The notes: generated by a model from the sequence alone, not told the origin. Counted from the first letter of the stretch, positions 34,974 through 44,557 are shown. The stretch is 64,000 nt of DNA from Celeribacter arenosi (GCF_039539485.1 NZ_BAABDF010000005.1:99653-163652), one strand, 5' to 3'. Program-made: numbers and translations.

Positions 34974-36205
34974 TGGGATTTGCCGCACTCAAGAAAAACC
35001 CCTCGATGGTCACCTTCATCGCGGTGCTCGTGGTCTTCACCCTCGCCATTACCTTCCTCTCGGAGGCCTACGGCTCCGGCGCGCTCTCCACATCTTTCGT
35101 GAAAACACTGGGCAAAACGCTCTGCCTCGCGCTCGTCGCCATCGCGATGGACCTCGTGTGGGGCTACACCGGCATCCTGTCGCTCGGCCATTTCGCCTTC
35201 TTTGGGCTGGGCGGCTACATGATCGGCATGTGGCTGATGTATGCGCGCACCAAACTGATCGTCGCAGGCTCCATGGCCGCCGCCGAATTGCCCCCCACAT
35301 CTGCGGAAATCTCCGACGCCATCGGCACACAGATTTTCGGCGTCGTGGGATCCTCCGACTTCCCGCTGGTGTGGATGTTCGCCCATAGCTTCTGGGCGCA
35401 AATCGCCCTCGTCGTCCTCGTCCCCGGCGTGCTCGCACTGGTCTTCGGCTGGCTCGCCTTCCGCTCGCGCGTGACCGGCGTCTACCTGTCGATCCTGACA
35501 CAGGCCATGACCCTCGCCCTCGCGCTCTACCTGTTCCAGAACGACAGCGGTCTGCGCGGCAACAACGGCCTTTCAGGCCTGCAAAACCTGCCCGGCGCGG
35601 ATGCCATCTCTCAGGACTACATCTCGATCTGGTTCTTCTGGGCCTCGGCGGCTGCCCTCCTGCTCACCTACCTCATCGCCGCCTTCGTGGTATCGGGCAA
35701 ATTCGGCTCGGTCATCCGCGGCATCCGCGACGACGAGGCGCGCGTGCGCTTCCTCGGCTATTCGGTGGAGGGGTTCAAACTCTTCGTCTTCGTCCTCACG
35801 GCAGTGATCGCGGCGATTGGCGGCGCGCTCTACTACCCGCAGGCGGGCATCATCAACCCCGCCGAAATCGCCCCCATCGCGTCGATCTACCTCGCGGTCT
35901 GGGTCGCCATCGGGGGCAGGGGGCGCATCTACGGCGCGGTCATCGGCGCGGTCTTCGTCTCGCTGGTCTCCACCTATTTCACCGGCGGTCAGGCCCCCGA
36001 CATCAACCTCGGCTTCTACACAATCAAATGGGTCGACTGGTGGACCGTGCTGCTCGGCCTGTCCTTCGTGCTCGTCACGCTTTTCGCGCCCAAAGGCATC
36101 GGCGGCATCTTTGATGTGATCGCCAACAGACTGGCCCCCAAACGCCACGGCGCCCCCCTCGGCCCCGATCAGGGCGCGCTACGGGAAAAGGAGGCAAACG
36201 AATGA
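34973..36205 (+). CDS. urtC: Urea ABC transporter permease UrtC
   Basis: A 410-residue LivM-type permease with about 10 membrane helices. Typical blocks are LVWGYTGILSLGHFAFFGLGGYMIGM, the SRVTGVYLSILTQAMTLAL region and IRDDEARVRFLGYSVEGFKLFVF. The stretch IRGIRDDEAR is the cytoplasmic coupling loop that meets the ATPases. It partners UrtB. It overlaps the GNAT gene by one base and urtD by 4. Confidence 0.93.
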   Translation: MGFAALKKNPSMVTFIAVLVVFTLAITFLSEAYGSGALSTSFVKTLGKTLCLALVAIAMDLVWGYTGILSLGHFAFFGLGGYMIGMWLMYARTKLIVAGSMAAAELPPTSAEISDAIGTQIFGVVGSSDFPLVWMFAHSFWAQIALVVLVPGVLALVFGWLAFRSRVTGVYLSILTQAMTLALALYLFQNDSGLRGNNGLSGLQNLPGADAISQDYISIWFFWASAAALLLTYLIAAFVVSGKFGSVIRGIRDDEARVRFLGYSVEGFKLFVFVLTAVIAAIGGALYYPQAGIINPAEIAPIASIYLAVWVAIGGRGRIYGAVIGAVFVSLVSTYFTGGQAPDINLGFYTIKWVDWWTVLLGLSFVLVTLFAPKGIGGIFDVIANRLAPKRHGAPLGPDQGALREKEANE

Positions 36206-36942
36206 AAACCCTCCTCGAAGTGTCCGGCATCTCCGTCTCCTTTGACGGGTTCAAAGCCATCAACAACCTGTCCTTTTCCATCGGCAAAGGCGAAATGCGC
36301 GCCATCATCGGGCCCAACGGCGCAGGCAAAACCACCTTCATGGATATTGTCACCGGCAAAACCAAACCCGACGAAGGCACGGTGCTCTGGGGCGATCTCT
36401 CGCGCAATCTCATCGGCATGAACGAAGCCAAAATTGCCCGCATCGGCATCGGCCGCAAATTCCAACGCCCCACCGTGTTCGAGGACCAGAGCGTCTTTGA
36501 CAACCTGCTGATGGCGGTGAAAAATGACCGCAGCCCGCTCGCCGTGTTGTTCTTTCGCCCCAAATTCGAAGACCTCGCAAAGGTCGAAGAACTGGCCTCC
36601 GAAATCGGCCTCACCGACCACCTGTCGCGCAAATCGGGCGAACTTTCGCACGGCCAGAAACAGTGGCTCGAAATCGGGATGCTACTGGCCCAGGACCCCC
36701 AACTCCTTCTCGTCGATGAACCCGCCGCGGGCATGACACTTGGCGAGCGTGAACACACCACCGACATCCTCAAAGAGGCCGCCAAAACCCGCGCCGTGGT
36801 CGTCGTCGAACACGACATGGACTTCGTGCGCCGCCTCGAATGCAAAGTCACCGTGCTCCACGAAGGCTCGGTCCTCGCCGAAGGATCGCTCGACCACGTG
36901 ACCCAAAACCAGAACGTCATCGACGTTTATCTGGGGAGATAA
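36202..36942 (+). CDS. urtD: Urea ABC transporter ATP-binding protein UrtD
   Basis: A 246-residue LivG-like ATPase. Walker A is GPNGAGKTTF, the signature is LSHGQKQWLEIGMLL (Ser-His instead of Ser-Gly, usual for UrtD) and Walker B is LLLVDEPAAGM. It powers urea import with UrtE. Its start overlaps the urtC stop. Confidence 0.93.
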   Translation: MKTLLEVSGISVSFDGFKAINNLSFSIGKGEMRAIIGPNGAGKTTFMDIVTGKTKPDEGTVLWGDLSRNLIGMNEAKIARIGIGRKFQRPTVFEDQSVFDNLLMAVKNDRSPLAVLFFRPKFEDLAKVEELASEIGLTDHLSRKSGELSHGQKQWLEIGMLLAQDPQLLLVDEPAAGMTLGEREHTTDILKEAAKTRAVVVVEHDMDFVRRLECKVTVLHEGSVLAEGSLDHVTQNQNVIDVYLGR

Positions 36943-36946
36943 TCCG

Positions 36947-37645
36947 ATGCTGGACGTCAAAAACCTCACGCTGCACTACGGCGGCTCGCAAATCCTCTAC
37001 GACGTTGATCTCGCCGCCAAAACCGGCGAAGTCACCTGCATCATGGGCACCAATGGCGTGGGCAAAACCTCGCTGCTCAAAGCGATCTGTGGCACCCATC
37101 CCCACTCCGGCGGCTCACTGCACCTCGGCGACACCGACATCTCGCGCGCCTCCGCCAACGCGCGCGCCCAACAGGGCGTCGGCGTGGTCCCGCAGGGCCG
37201 GATGATCTTCCCGCTACTCACCGTCAAAGAAAACCTGGAGACCGGATTCGCCTGCCTGCCCGCCTCGGAACGCCACATCCCCGACGAGGTCTACGAGCTC
37301 TTCCCGATCCTCAAAGACTTCCTGCACAGACGCGGCGGGGATCTCTCGGGCGGCCAACAACAACAACTCGCCATCGCCCGCGCGCTGATCATCAAACCGA
37401 AACTCCTGCTGCTCGATGAACCGACCGAAGGCATCCAGCCCAACATCATCCAACAAATCGGGCGGGTGATCTCGCTCCTGCGCGAACGCGGCGACATGGC
37501 CATCGTGCTGGTCGAACAATATTTCGACTTCGCCTACGACCTCGCCGACAGCCTCGTCTTCATGGAACGCGGCCGCGTCACCTCACGCCACGCCAAGGCC
37601 GACATCACCAAAGAAGACGCCGCCAAGGTCTTCCGCATCGCCTGA
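36947..37645 (+). CDS. urtE: Urea ABC transporter ATP-binding protein UrtE
   Basis: A 232-residue LivF-like ATPase. Walker A is GTNGVGKTSLL, the signature is LSGGQQQQLAIARAL and Walker B is LLLLDEPTEGIQPNI, the last typical of UrtE/LivF. It completes urtABCDE. No urease genes follow; the next gene is a converging lactonase only 8 bases away. Confidence 0.93.
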   Translation: MLDVKNLTLHYGGSQILYDVDLAAKTGEVTCIMGTNGVGKTSLLKAICGTHPHSGGSLHLGDTDISRASANARAQQGVGVVPQGRMIFPLLTVKENLETGFACLPASERHIPDEVYELFPILKDFLHRRGGDLSGGQQQQLAIARALIIKPKLLLLDEPTEGIQPNIIQQIGRVISLLRERGDMAIVLVEQYFDFAYDLADSLVFMERGRVTSRHAKADITKEDAAKVFRIA

Positions 37646-37653
37646 TCCGCCCC

Positions 37654-38559
37654 CTAGCGCGCCGCGCCCGTCGCGTTGACGTAGATCGCGCGCAGCGTCG
37701 TGGTCGCGCAGATGAAAAGGCGGTTCTTTTTAGGCCCCCCGAATACCAGATTGGCCACGGTTTCCTCGATCCTGATCTTGCCCAACAGCACCCCGTCGGC
37801 CCCGTAGCAATGCACCCCGTCACCCGCAGAGGTCCAGATGTTGCCCTGCGTATCGACACGGAATCCATCAAACAATCCCGCGTCGCTTTTGACAAAATCC
37901 ACCCCCGCACCGACGCCGTCCCCCTGCACCTCATAGGCGCGAATCACAGGGTCGCAATCGGGTTCATGGGTCTGCCCCGTATCGGCGATATAGAGCAGGC
38001 TTTCATCGGGCGAAAACGCCAACCCGTTGGGCTGCACCATGTCGGAAACCACCATGGAAACCGCGCCTGACGGGTCGATGCGATAGACATTGCGCGCGCC
38101 GATCTCGCTCTCGGCCGCGTCGCCTTCATAGTCGCTGTCGATGCCATAGGAGGGGTCGGTGAACCAGATCGAGCCATCCGATTTCACCACCACATCATTG
38201 GGCGAATTGAACCGCGCACCCTCGAATCGGTCCGCCAGAACGGTGTAGCTGCCGTCATGTTCGATCCGGCTCACACAGCGCCCGCGATGCTCGCAAGACA
38301 CCAATCGCCCCTCCAGATCGACCGTATGACCGTTGTGATTTTGACACGGTTTTTCAAAGGTCGTCACATAGCCGCTGCATTCGTCCCATCGCATCACCCG
38401 ATCGTTGGGAATGTCCGACCAGACCACATAGCGCCCCGCCGCGAAATAGGCCGGCCCTTCGCACCATCGCCCCGCATTCCACAACGTCTCCAGACGCGCG
38501 TTTGTATGGATGAGTCCGCCAAAGCGGGGATCGTGAATTTCATAGATTTCGGTGCTCAT
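37654..38559 (-). CDS. SMP-30/gluconolactonase-family lactonase
   Basis: A 301-residue six-bladed beta-propeller of the SMP-30/Gnl/LRE family, which opens sugar lactones with a divalent metal. Metal and substrate residues are suggested by WCEGPAYF (Glu), FNSPNDVVVKSDGSIWFTDPSYG (Asn) and PNGLAFSPDESLLYIADT (Asn/Asp). ATG 38559 has GAGGGAGA upstream; a longer frame to 38646 is not supported. It is divergent from the GntR regulator and sugar ABC transporter, so it probably hydrolyses the lactone of the imported sugar. Confidence 0.87.
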   Translation of the reverse strand: MSTEIYEIHDPRFGGLIHTNARLETLWNAGRWCEGPAYFAAGRYVVWSDIPNDRVMRWDECSGYVTTFEKPCQNHNGHTVDLEGRLVSCEHRGRCVSRIEHDGSYTVLADRFEGARFNSPNDVVVKSDGSIWFTDPSYGIDSDYEGDAAESEIGARNVYRIDPSGAVSMVVSDMVQPNGLAFSPDESLLYIADTGQTHEPDCDPVIRAYEVQGDGVGAGVDFVKSDAGLFDGFRVDTQGNIWTSAGDGVHCYGADGVLLGKIRIEETVANLVFGGPKKNRLFICATTTLRAIYVNATGAAR

Positions 38560-38668
38560 GGTCTCTCCCTCGCGCCTTTCGTTCCTGCGTGACCCGCTCC
38601 TGCGTGGTCCAACCAATGCGCGCAGGAAGTGCCGTTGCGTCAACACGTTAGCTTAAAGCACGAGGTCT

Positions 38669-38683
38669 ATTTGTGGGTCAATA
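38669..38683. promoter_or_regulatory. Candidate GntR operator, site 1
   Basis: ATTTGTGGGTCAATA shares its left half and centre with the perfect palindrome at 38732-38746. It lies about 110 bases upstream of the lactonase start and is probably the lactonase-side operator. Confidence 0.65.
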
Positions 38684-38690
38684 CAGCAAT

Positions 38691-38705
38691 ATTTGACCCG
38701 CAAAT
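38691..38705. promoter_or_regulatory. Candidate GntR operator, site 2
   Basis: ATTTGACCCGCAAAT is a near-perfect dyad (ATTTG-N5-CAAAT), inverted relative to site 1 with their starts 22 bases apart, i.e. about two helical turns. Confidence 0.7.
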
Positions 38706-38731
38706 GAATCTTAACTGGGGTATTGACTTCT

Positions 38732-38746
38732 ATTTGTGGGACAAAT
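38732..38746. promoter_or_regulatory. Candidate GntR operator, site 3 (perfect palindrome)
   Basis: ATTTGT-GGG-ACAAAT is a perfect inverted repeat of the TTGT-N3-ACAA type used by FadR-group GntR proteins. TTGACT at 38723-38728 just before it looks like a -35 element for the regulator gene, so the site would block RNA polymerase and give autorepression. Confidence 0.8.
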
Positions 38747-38823
38747 TAGCGTTAGGGCGAGATGGATGAGGGCGGTCGACGGGGAAATTCGCCCCCGACC
38801 ACCGAAAAAGGCAGGGGGTGCCA

Positions 38824-39537
38824 ATGGCCGATGAGGTCCACACAGACGGGGAAATCGACACGCGCTCGGCCGTGGACATCGTGGTTGGACAAATGCGCCA
38901 ACTGATCAGCGAACGCGGCCTCAGGGTCGGGGACCAACTGCCCACCGAACGCGAATTATGCGAAACCTTCAAAAGCTCGCGCAACACCGTGCGCGAAGCC
39001 ATGCGCATCCTCAAAGCCTACGGTGTCGTCGAAGTGCGCCCCAAAGTCGGGGCCACCATCGTGGACAACCGCATGTCCTCGGCGATGGACATGTTTTCCT
39101 TCAACGTCATGGACATCTCGCGCGACACGTTTTCGGACATCCAACGGTTCCGCAGCCTGCTCGAAGTCTCCTCGGTCGAGGAGATCTTCGACAACATCCG
39201 CCCCGAAGACATTGCCGCCCTGCGCGAGATCAACACCGAAATGGTCAACGCCGTGGGCATCGAAGACGCATCCGAATGCGATTTCCGGTTTCACACCCGC
39301 CTCATCAGCGTCCTGCACAACAAGGCGATTCTGGACGTCTACGGCCTGATGAAACCCGTCATCGTGAGGATCATGCGAAAGGGCAAAACCCGCCACACCT
39401 TCGCAACCTCCACCTACAACGAACACGAACAGGTGCTCGATGCTTTGGAGGCACGCGACCGCATTGCCTACCAGTACCGGCTCAAAAGCCACCTCGAAAT
39501 GGGGTTCGCGCAATTCACTCAGGTCGAGACATTTTAG
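38824..39537 (+). CDS. GntR-family regulator with FCD domain
   Basis: A 237-residue repressor-type regulator. A winged helix (about 15-80; LPTERELCETFKSSRNTVREAMRILKAYGVVEV) is followed by an all-helical FCD ligand domain (about 95-225), in which conserved acidic and His residues usually bind a metal and a carboxylate-bearing ligand. ATG 38824 follows AGGGGG by a few bases; GTG at 38818 is an alternative. It should sense a sugar acid or related metabolite and control both the lactonase and the ABC transporter, using the three palindromes upstream. Confidence 0.88.
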   Translation: MADEVHTDGEIDTRSAVDIVVGQMRQLISERGLRVGDQLPTERELCETFKSSRNTVREAMRILKAYGVVEVRPKVGATIVDNRMSSAMDMFSFNVMDISRDTFSDIQRFRSLLEVSSVEEIFDNIRPEDIAALREINTEMVNAVGIEDASECDFRFHTRLISVLHNKAILDVYGLMKPVIVRIMRKGKTRHTFATSTYNEHEQVLDALEARDRIAYQYRLKSHLEMGFAQFTQVETF

Positions 39538-39650
39538 GGAGACTTGGACCTGACAAGAAGGCGCTGCCTGCCGTGCAGGGAAAGCGCCCACGGGCTCGAC
39601 GCCACGTCTTGCCCACTCGCACAACAGATTTCCAATGGGAGGAAAATCGA

Positions 39651-40787
39651 ATGAAAACTGGACTTTCACTTATCGCCCTGGCGACCGCCGCGGCACTGGG
39701 GACCTCTGCAGCCTTCGCAGGTCCCGCCATCGTCGACGGCCCCGGCGCCAACCCCGCGTGCTTCGTGCCATGGGATGACGGCACCAAATACATGCAATGG
39801 GAGGGGCGCGAAGGCCCGTTCCGCATCGCCGTGGTCAACGGTTTTGTGGGCAACACATGGCGCATCCAGATGATCAAAACGGCCAAGGCATTCGCCCAGG
39901 ACCCCACGATCGCTGACAAGATCTCCGACTTCAAAGTCGTCTCCACAGGCACGGATGCCCCCGCCCAACTCGGCGCGATCGAGGACTTCATCAACCAAGG
40001 CTACGACGCCATCATCACCATCGCCGTCAGCCCCGATGGCTTTGACCGTGTGATCCGTCTGGCCGACCGCGAAAACGTCGTGCTCGTGCCCTTTGACAAC
40101 GTGCTCGACACCGACGCGGTCATGCAGGTGAACGAAGACCAACTCGCCATGGGACGCGCCTATGCGACCCATGTTGTCGCCGAACTTGCCAAAATCGGCA
40201 AAACCTCCGGCAAGGTTCTCGAAGTGCGCGGTCTGGCGGGCAACTCCGTGGACCGTGACCGCTCCATCGGCATCAACACGGTGCTCGATGAATCGGGTGG
40301 CGACTGGGAACGCGTGAGCGTTGTGGGCAACTGGGATGACGGCACCGCGCAAAAAGTCGTGGCCGACGCCATCGCCGTGCACGGTGAATTCGACGCCATC
40401 CTCGCACAGGGCGGCACCACCGGCGTTGTGCGCGCGATGCTCGATGCAGGTCACCCGATGGTGCCTGTCTCCGGTGAGGCCGAAAACGGCTATCGCAAAC
40501 TGATGGCCGAACACTCCGACGAGGGCCTCACAGGCATCTCCATCGGTCAGTCCCCGGGTCTGGTCGCGATCGCCATGAAGGCCGCCGTGAGCGCGCTCGA
40601 AGGCGAAGTCATGCCCCAACTGATCTCCGTGCCACTGCCGACGGCAACCTATGACGAGCTTGAGGACGGCGTGAACTACTGGTCGGACCTTCCCGATAAC
40701 TTCTTCACAGTAAACGAATTTCCACCCTGTGATGTGAATATTTCGGGTCCCGCCATCATGTCTCAGGACGAAGCGGACGTGAACTAA
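39651..40787 (+). CDS. Sugar ABC transporter substrate-binding protein (CUT2/RbsB type)
   Basis: A 378-residue periplasmic protein with a clear signal peptide (KTGLSLIALATAAALGTSAA, cut after AFAG). The body has the type I periplasmic-binding fold of the RbsB/XylF group: RIAVVNGFVGNTWR opens lobe 1, and GYDAIITIAVSPDGFDRVI and FDAILAQGGTTGVVRAML follow. Cysteines near both ends (NPACFVPW and PPCDVN) could pair. ATG 39651 follows GGGAGG. The ligand is unknown; the neighbours suggest a sugar or sugar acid. Confidence 0.88.
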   Translation: MKTGLSLIALATAAALGTSAAFAGPAIVDGPGANPACFVPWDDGTKYMQWEGREGPFRIAVVNGFVGNTWRIQMIKTAKAFAQDPTIADKISDFKVVSTGTDAPAQLGAIEDFINQGYDAIITIAVSPDGFDRVIRLADRENVVLVPFDNVLDTDAVMQVNEDQLAMGRAYATHVVAELAKIGKTSGKVLEVRGLAGNSVDRDRSIGINTVLDESGGDWERVSVVGNWDDGTAQKVVADAIAVHGEFDAILAQGGTTGVVRAMLDAGHPMVPVSGEAENGYRKLMAEHSDEGLTGISIGQSPGLVAIAMKAAVSALEGEVMPQLISVPLPTATYDELEDGVNYWSDLPDNFFTVNEFPPCDVNISGPAIMSQDEADVN

Positions 40788-40801
40788 ACTCCCGCGTTAC
40801 C

Positions 40802-40824
40802 GGGGCGCCCCACGCGGGCGCCCC
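40802..40824 (+). terminator. Hairpin after the substrate-binding protein gene
   Basis: GGGGCGCCC at 40802-40810 pairs with GGGCGCCCC at 40816-40824 around 5 bases. Without a T run it may act as a partial terminator or 3-prime stabiliser, letting the binding protein exceed the ATPase and permeases. Confidence 0.7.
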
Positions 40825-40852
40825 ATTCGTCACCCAAAGAGAAAACAGGCCC

Positions 40853-42382
40853 ATGACCGAGACAAATGGACTCGTCCAACTGCGAGGTGTGTCGCGCTAC
40901 TTCGGCGGCATCACAGCGCTCAAAGACGTGGATTTTTCCTGCCACCCCGGATCCGTTCACGGCATTCTGGGCGAAAACGGCGCAGGCAAATCGACCCTCA
41001 TCAAAATCCTCTCGGGCGTGCTCGAAGCCAGCGAAGGCCGCATGTCCGTCGATGGCAATGACGTCGCCTACCGCACCCCGTCACAGGCCACCAAAGACGG
41101 CATCGTGTGCATCTTTCAGGAACTTTCGCTGACCCCCGACCTCTCGGTGGCCGACAATATTTTCATCGACAACCCGCCCCGCTGGATGGGGATGATCGAC
41201 CGGCGCGCCCAGCGGCGCATGGCCATCGACGTCCTCGCGCGGATCAAATGCGCCGATGTCGATCCCGATACCCTCGTGCGCGATCTTAGCCTGTCTCGAC
41301 GCCAGATGGTCGAAATCGCCAAAGCGATCTCCAAAAACCCGCGCGTGCTGATCCTCGACGAAGCCACCTCGGCCCTCACCAGCCGCGATGTGCAAACCGT
41401 CTACGGGCTGCTCAACAAATTGCGCGACGACGGGGTGTCCTGCCTGTTCATCTCCCACCGCATGCAAGAGGTCGAAGCGCTCTGCGACCGCCTCTCGGTG
41501 TTCCGGAACGGCCAACACATCCGCACCTTCACCAAAGGCGAGCTGAGCGAATCCGAAATCGTCAAACTGATGATCGGACGCGACATCACGGCCCACTACC
41601 CGCCAAAACCGACCGCCCCGCATGTCGATCATGACGCGGGCGCACCGGCGCTGAAAATCACCAACCTGACATGGGAAAACCGCCTCAAAGGCGTCGATCT
41701 CGACGTCGGCGCGGGCGAAATCGTCGGGCTGGGCGGGCTGGACGGGCAGGGGCACAAAGAACTGCTGCTCGCCCTCTTTGGTGTTCTCAAAGGCGTACAG
41801 GGTCAGGTCGAACTGAACGGCCAACCCTTTCGCCCCCTCTCTCCGGCGGCCTGCAAGAAAGCCTCCATTGCGCTGGTCCCGGAGGACCGCAAAACCGAAG
41901 GCCTGATGTTGCAACTCTCGATTGCCGACAACATCCTGCTGCCCAACTACCCGGGCGTGTCGCGCGGACCGCTCGTCGATCCGGCCCGCGCCGCCGACGT
42001 GGTCCAACGCGCCATCACCAAACTGCAGATCAAAACCTCCGACCCCGGCATCGCGGTCGAAACCCTCTCGGGGGGCAACCAGCAAAAGGTGGTGATCGCC
42101 AAATGGCTGATGCTCGATCCGGATGTGATCCTTCTCAACGACCCCACGCGCGGGATCGACGTGGGCACCAAACAGGAAATCTACCGCCTGATGCGCGACC
42201 TCGCCAACGCGGGCAAAGCGATCCTGTTCTACTCCACCGATTACGCCGAACTGATCGGCTGCTGCGACCGCGTGTCGGTCATGTATGACGGCGCGGTCGT
42301 GCGCGACCTATCCGGCGAAACCCTCACCGAGGAAGCCATCGTCAGCGCCTCCCTCAACATCCACGCAGGAGATGCGGCATGA
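40853..42382 (+). CDS. Sugar ABC transporter ATP-binding protein (CUT2/RbsA type)
   Basis: A 509-residue double ATPase. The first cassette has Walker A GENGAGKSTLIKILSG and the signature LSLSRRQMVEIAKAI. The second has a degenerate Walker A (GLGGLDGQGHKELLLALFG) and the signature LSGGNQQKVVIAKWL, followed by LNDPTRGIDVGTKQEIY. This is the normal RbsA asymmetry. It drives the two permeases that follow; its stop overlaps the first of them by 4 bases. Confidence 0.92.
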   Translation: MTETNGLVQLRGVSRYFGGITALKDVDFSCHPGSVHGILGENGAGKSTLIKILSGVLEASEGRMSVDGNDVAYRTPSQATKDGIVCIFQELSLTPDLSVADNIFIDNPPRWMGMIDRRAQRRMAIDVLARIKCADVDPDTLVRDLSLSRRQMVEIAKAISKNPRVLILDEATSALTSRDVQTVYGLLNKLRDDGVSCLFISHRMQEVEALCDRLSVFRNGQHIRTFTKGELSESEIVKLMIGRDITAHYPPKPTAPHVDHDAGAPALKITNLTWENRLKGVDLDVGAGEIVGLGGLDGQGHKELLLALFGVLKGVQGQVELNGQPFRPLSPAACKKASIALVPEDRKTEGLMLQLSIADNILLPNYPGVSRGPLVDPARAADVVQRAITKLQIKTSDPGIAVETLSGGNQQKVVIAKWLMLDPDVILLNDPTRGIDVGTKQEIYRLMRDLANAGKAILFYSTDYAELIGCCDRVSVMYDGAVVRDLSGETLTEEAIVSASLNIHAGDAA

Positions 42383-43422
42383 TCGACAAACTCCGCACCC
42401 TCGTGTTGCGCAACGGCGGTTTTAGTGCCGCCCTCGCCATGTTTCTGGTGTTCTTCATCTCCTACCAGATGCTCCACCCGCGCGGCTTTTCCACCGCCGT
42501 CTTCATCCAGAACGCCAATGAAAGCGTCGCCATCGGCTTTGTCGCTATCGCCCAGACCATTCCGGTGCTGCTCGGCGGGCTCGACCTGTCGGTCGGGGCG
42601 GTGATGACGCTGGCCAATACCATCGCCTCCCACCTTGTGACCGGCACGCCGCTGCAAATGGTGCTGGGCATGATCGCCACGCTGCTGATCGGCTCCGCCT
42701 TCGGGCTGATGAACGGGCTCATCGTGGTCTACGGGCGCATCCAACCGATCATCGCCACGCTGGCCACAGGGGCCATCGCCATCGGCCTCGCCCTGCTGAT
42801 CCGCCCCTCTCCGGGGGGTGAAATCGACCCCGACCTGAACTGGGCGCTGACCAATGCGGTCTTTGACATGGCCGAAACCTTCGGCTTTGCCGACAACGGT
42901 AACGCAGCATGGCTGCAACCCATCGCCAATATCCCCGTGCCGCTCATCATCATCCTTGTGGTCGGCGTGGGCGTGTGGCTGCCGTTTAAACGCACCGTCA
43001 CTGGACGCACCATCTACGCCATCGGATCCTCGGAAGGGGCCGCCTATATGTCCGGCCTCCCCGTGGCGCGCGCCAAAATCGCCGCCTTCACCATGGCGGG
43101 CTTCTTTGCCTCCTGCGGCGGGCTCTACCTCGCGATCCAGACCTCCTCGGGCAACGCGGACATCTCACAGGCAGGGGCCTATACGCTCAATTCCATCGCC
43201 GCCGTGGTGCTGGGCGGCACATCGCTGCTCGGCGGGATCGGGGGCGCCATCGGGTCGCTCATCGGGGCAGGCATCCTGCGCGTGATCTCGTTTTACTTCC
43301 GCATCCTGTCCATCGACCCCCTCCTGCAACCGCTGATCGAAGGCCTGGTCCTGCTCGGCGCCGTCAGCCTCGGCGCGCTTCGAACCTTCCGCGTCAAAAA
43401 CATGATGGAGCTCTTCCGGTGA
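42379..43422 (+). CDS. Sugar ABC transporter permease 1 (RbsC-like)
   Basis: A 347-residue inner-membrane permease with about 10 helices. The typical CUT2 blocks are PVLLGGLDLSVGAVMTLANTIA, then GRTIYAIGSSEGAAYMSGLPVARAKIAAF, which carries the EAA-like coupling region, and AVVLGGTSLLGGIGG. Probably forms a heterodimer with the next gene product. It overlaps both neighbours by 4 bases. Confidence 0.9.
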   Translation: MIDKLRTLVLRNGGFSAALAMFLVFFISYQMLHPRGFSTAVFIQNANESVAIGFVAIAQTIPVLLGGLDLSVGAVMTLANTIASHLVTGTPLQMVLGMIATLLIGSAFGLMNGLIVVYGRIQPIIATLATGAIAIGLALLIRPSPGGEIDPDLNWALTNAVFDMAETFGFADNGNAAWLQPIANIPVPLIIILVVGVGVWLPFKRTVTGRTIYAIGSSEGAAYMSGLPVARAKIAAFTMAGFFASCGGLYLAIQTSSGNADISQAGAYTLNSIAAVVLGGTSLLGGIGGAIGSLIGAGILRVISFYFRILSIDPLLQPLIEGLVLLGAVSLGALRTFRVKNMMELFR

Positions 43423-44375
43423 CCCTCATCAATCGCATCGGGCCGCAAAACCGCCCCATCGCCATCGCCATCGGCTTTACCTTTGCCATCATCCTCGTGG
43501 GCACCGCCTATACATTGGCGACCCAAGGCACGATGCCGATGCTGCAACCCAACTACCTGCTGCAACAGCTACAGATCGGATCGTTCCTCGGCATCTGCGC
43601 GGCGGGCATGATGGTGGTCATCCTGATGGGCCATATCGACCTCTCCGTGCCATGGACCCTGACGGCGGCGGCAATGATGGCCACAACCGTGGGCGGTCCA
43701 TGGGCCATTCCCGCAGGCCTCGCGGTGGGGCTGCTCGTGGGCGTCGTGAACGGGCTGGGCGTGTCCTATTTGCGCATCCCCTCGATGATCTTCACCCTCG
43801 GGGTCGATTCCGTGCTGCGCGGTCTCATGGTCGCCCATACCGGCGGCTTTGCCCCCCAAACCGAAGCAACGCCGCTGATGCGTTTCCTCGCCGCCGACCG
43901 CATCCTCGGCCTGCCGGTCGCGATCTTCGTGTGGGCCGCGGTGTCGATCCTGATCACCGTGATGCTGACCCGCACAGGCTTTGGCAAATCGATCTACGCC
44001 ACAGGGGCCAAAGAAGGCGCAGCCTACCTGTCGGGCATCCGCACCCGCCGCGTGGTGATCGGCGCCTTTGTCACCTCCTCGCTCTGCGCGGCCACAGCGG
44101 GCGTGCTGCTCGCCGGCTACTCCGCCAAAGCCTACCAAGGCATGGGCGGCCCCTTCCTGTTGCCCGCCATCGCCGCCGTGGTCCTCGGGGGCACCCATAT
44201 TCTGGGCGGGCGCGGGCGCTATCTGGGCACACTCGTCGGCGTCATCCTGATCGTCTTCCTCAACTCCGTGCTCTCGATCATGCAAATGTCGGAGGCCTAC
44301 CGCCAAATCATCTACGGCGTGGTGATCATCGTCATGCTGCTGATTTACGGCCGCGAAGGCCAAAGACGGCAATAA
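43419..44375 (+). CDS. Sugar ABC transporter permease 2 (RbsC-like)
   Basis: A 318-residue permease parallel to the previous one: LMGHIDLSVPWTLTAAAMMATT, GFGKSIYATGAKEGAAYLSGI and AVVLGGTHILGGRGRYLGT. Two different permease genes in a CUT2 system indicate a heterodimeric channel. It is the last gene of the sugar transporter operon. Confidence 0.9.
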   Translation: MTLINRIGPQNRPIAIAIGFTFAIILVGTAYTLATQGTMPMLQPNYLLQQLQIGSFLGICAAGMMVVILMGHIDLSVPWTLTAAAMMATTVGGPWAIPAGLAVGLLVGVVNGLGVSYLRIPSMIFTLGVDSVLRGLMVAHTGGFAPQTEATPLMRFLAADRILGLPVAIFVWAAVSILITVMLTRTGFGKSIYATGAKEGAAYLSGIRTRRVVIGAFVTSSLCAATAGVLLAGYSAKAYQGMGGPFLLPAIAAVVLGGTHILGGRGRYLGTLVGVILIVFLNSVLSIMQMSEAYRQIIYGVVIIVMLLIYGREGQRRQ

Positions 44376-44395
44376 TCCCCCTCATTCCCTCCCCT

Positions 44396-44416
44396 ATCGC
44401 CCCCAATCGGGGCGAT
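44396..44416 (+). terminator. Hairpin after the sugar transporter operon
   Basis: ATCGCCCC at 44396-44403 pairs with GGGGCGAT at 44409-44416 around 5 bases, 20 bases after the last permease. No T run follows, so termination strength is uncertain. Confidence 0.6.
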
Positions 44417-44557
44417 GGGCGCCATTCACCGCTCACAAAGATTCTGATAGCCTATACATCCGCCTCCCGACCCGTTACATGCGCTCTCTTGGCGGCAGAC
44501 GACGCGACTGTGACCCCACTGGGCCACCAAATTCGTCATGAAACTCGAGGTACGGCT

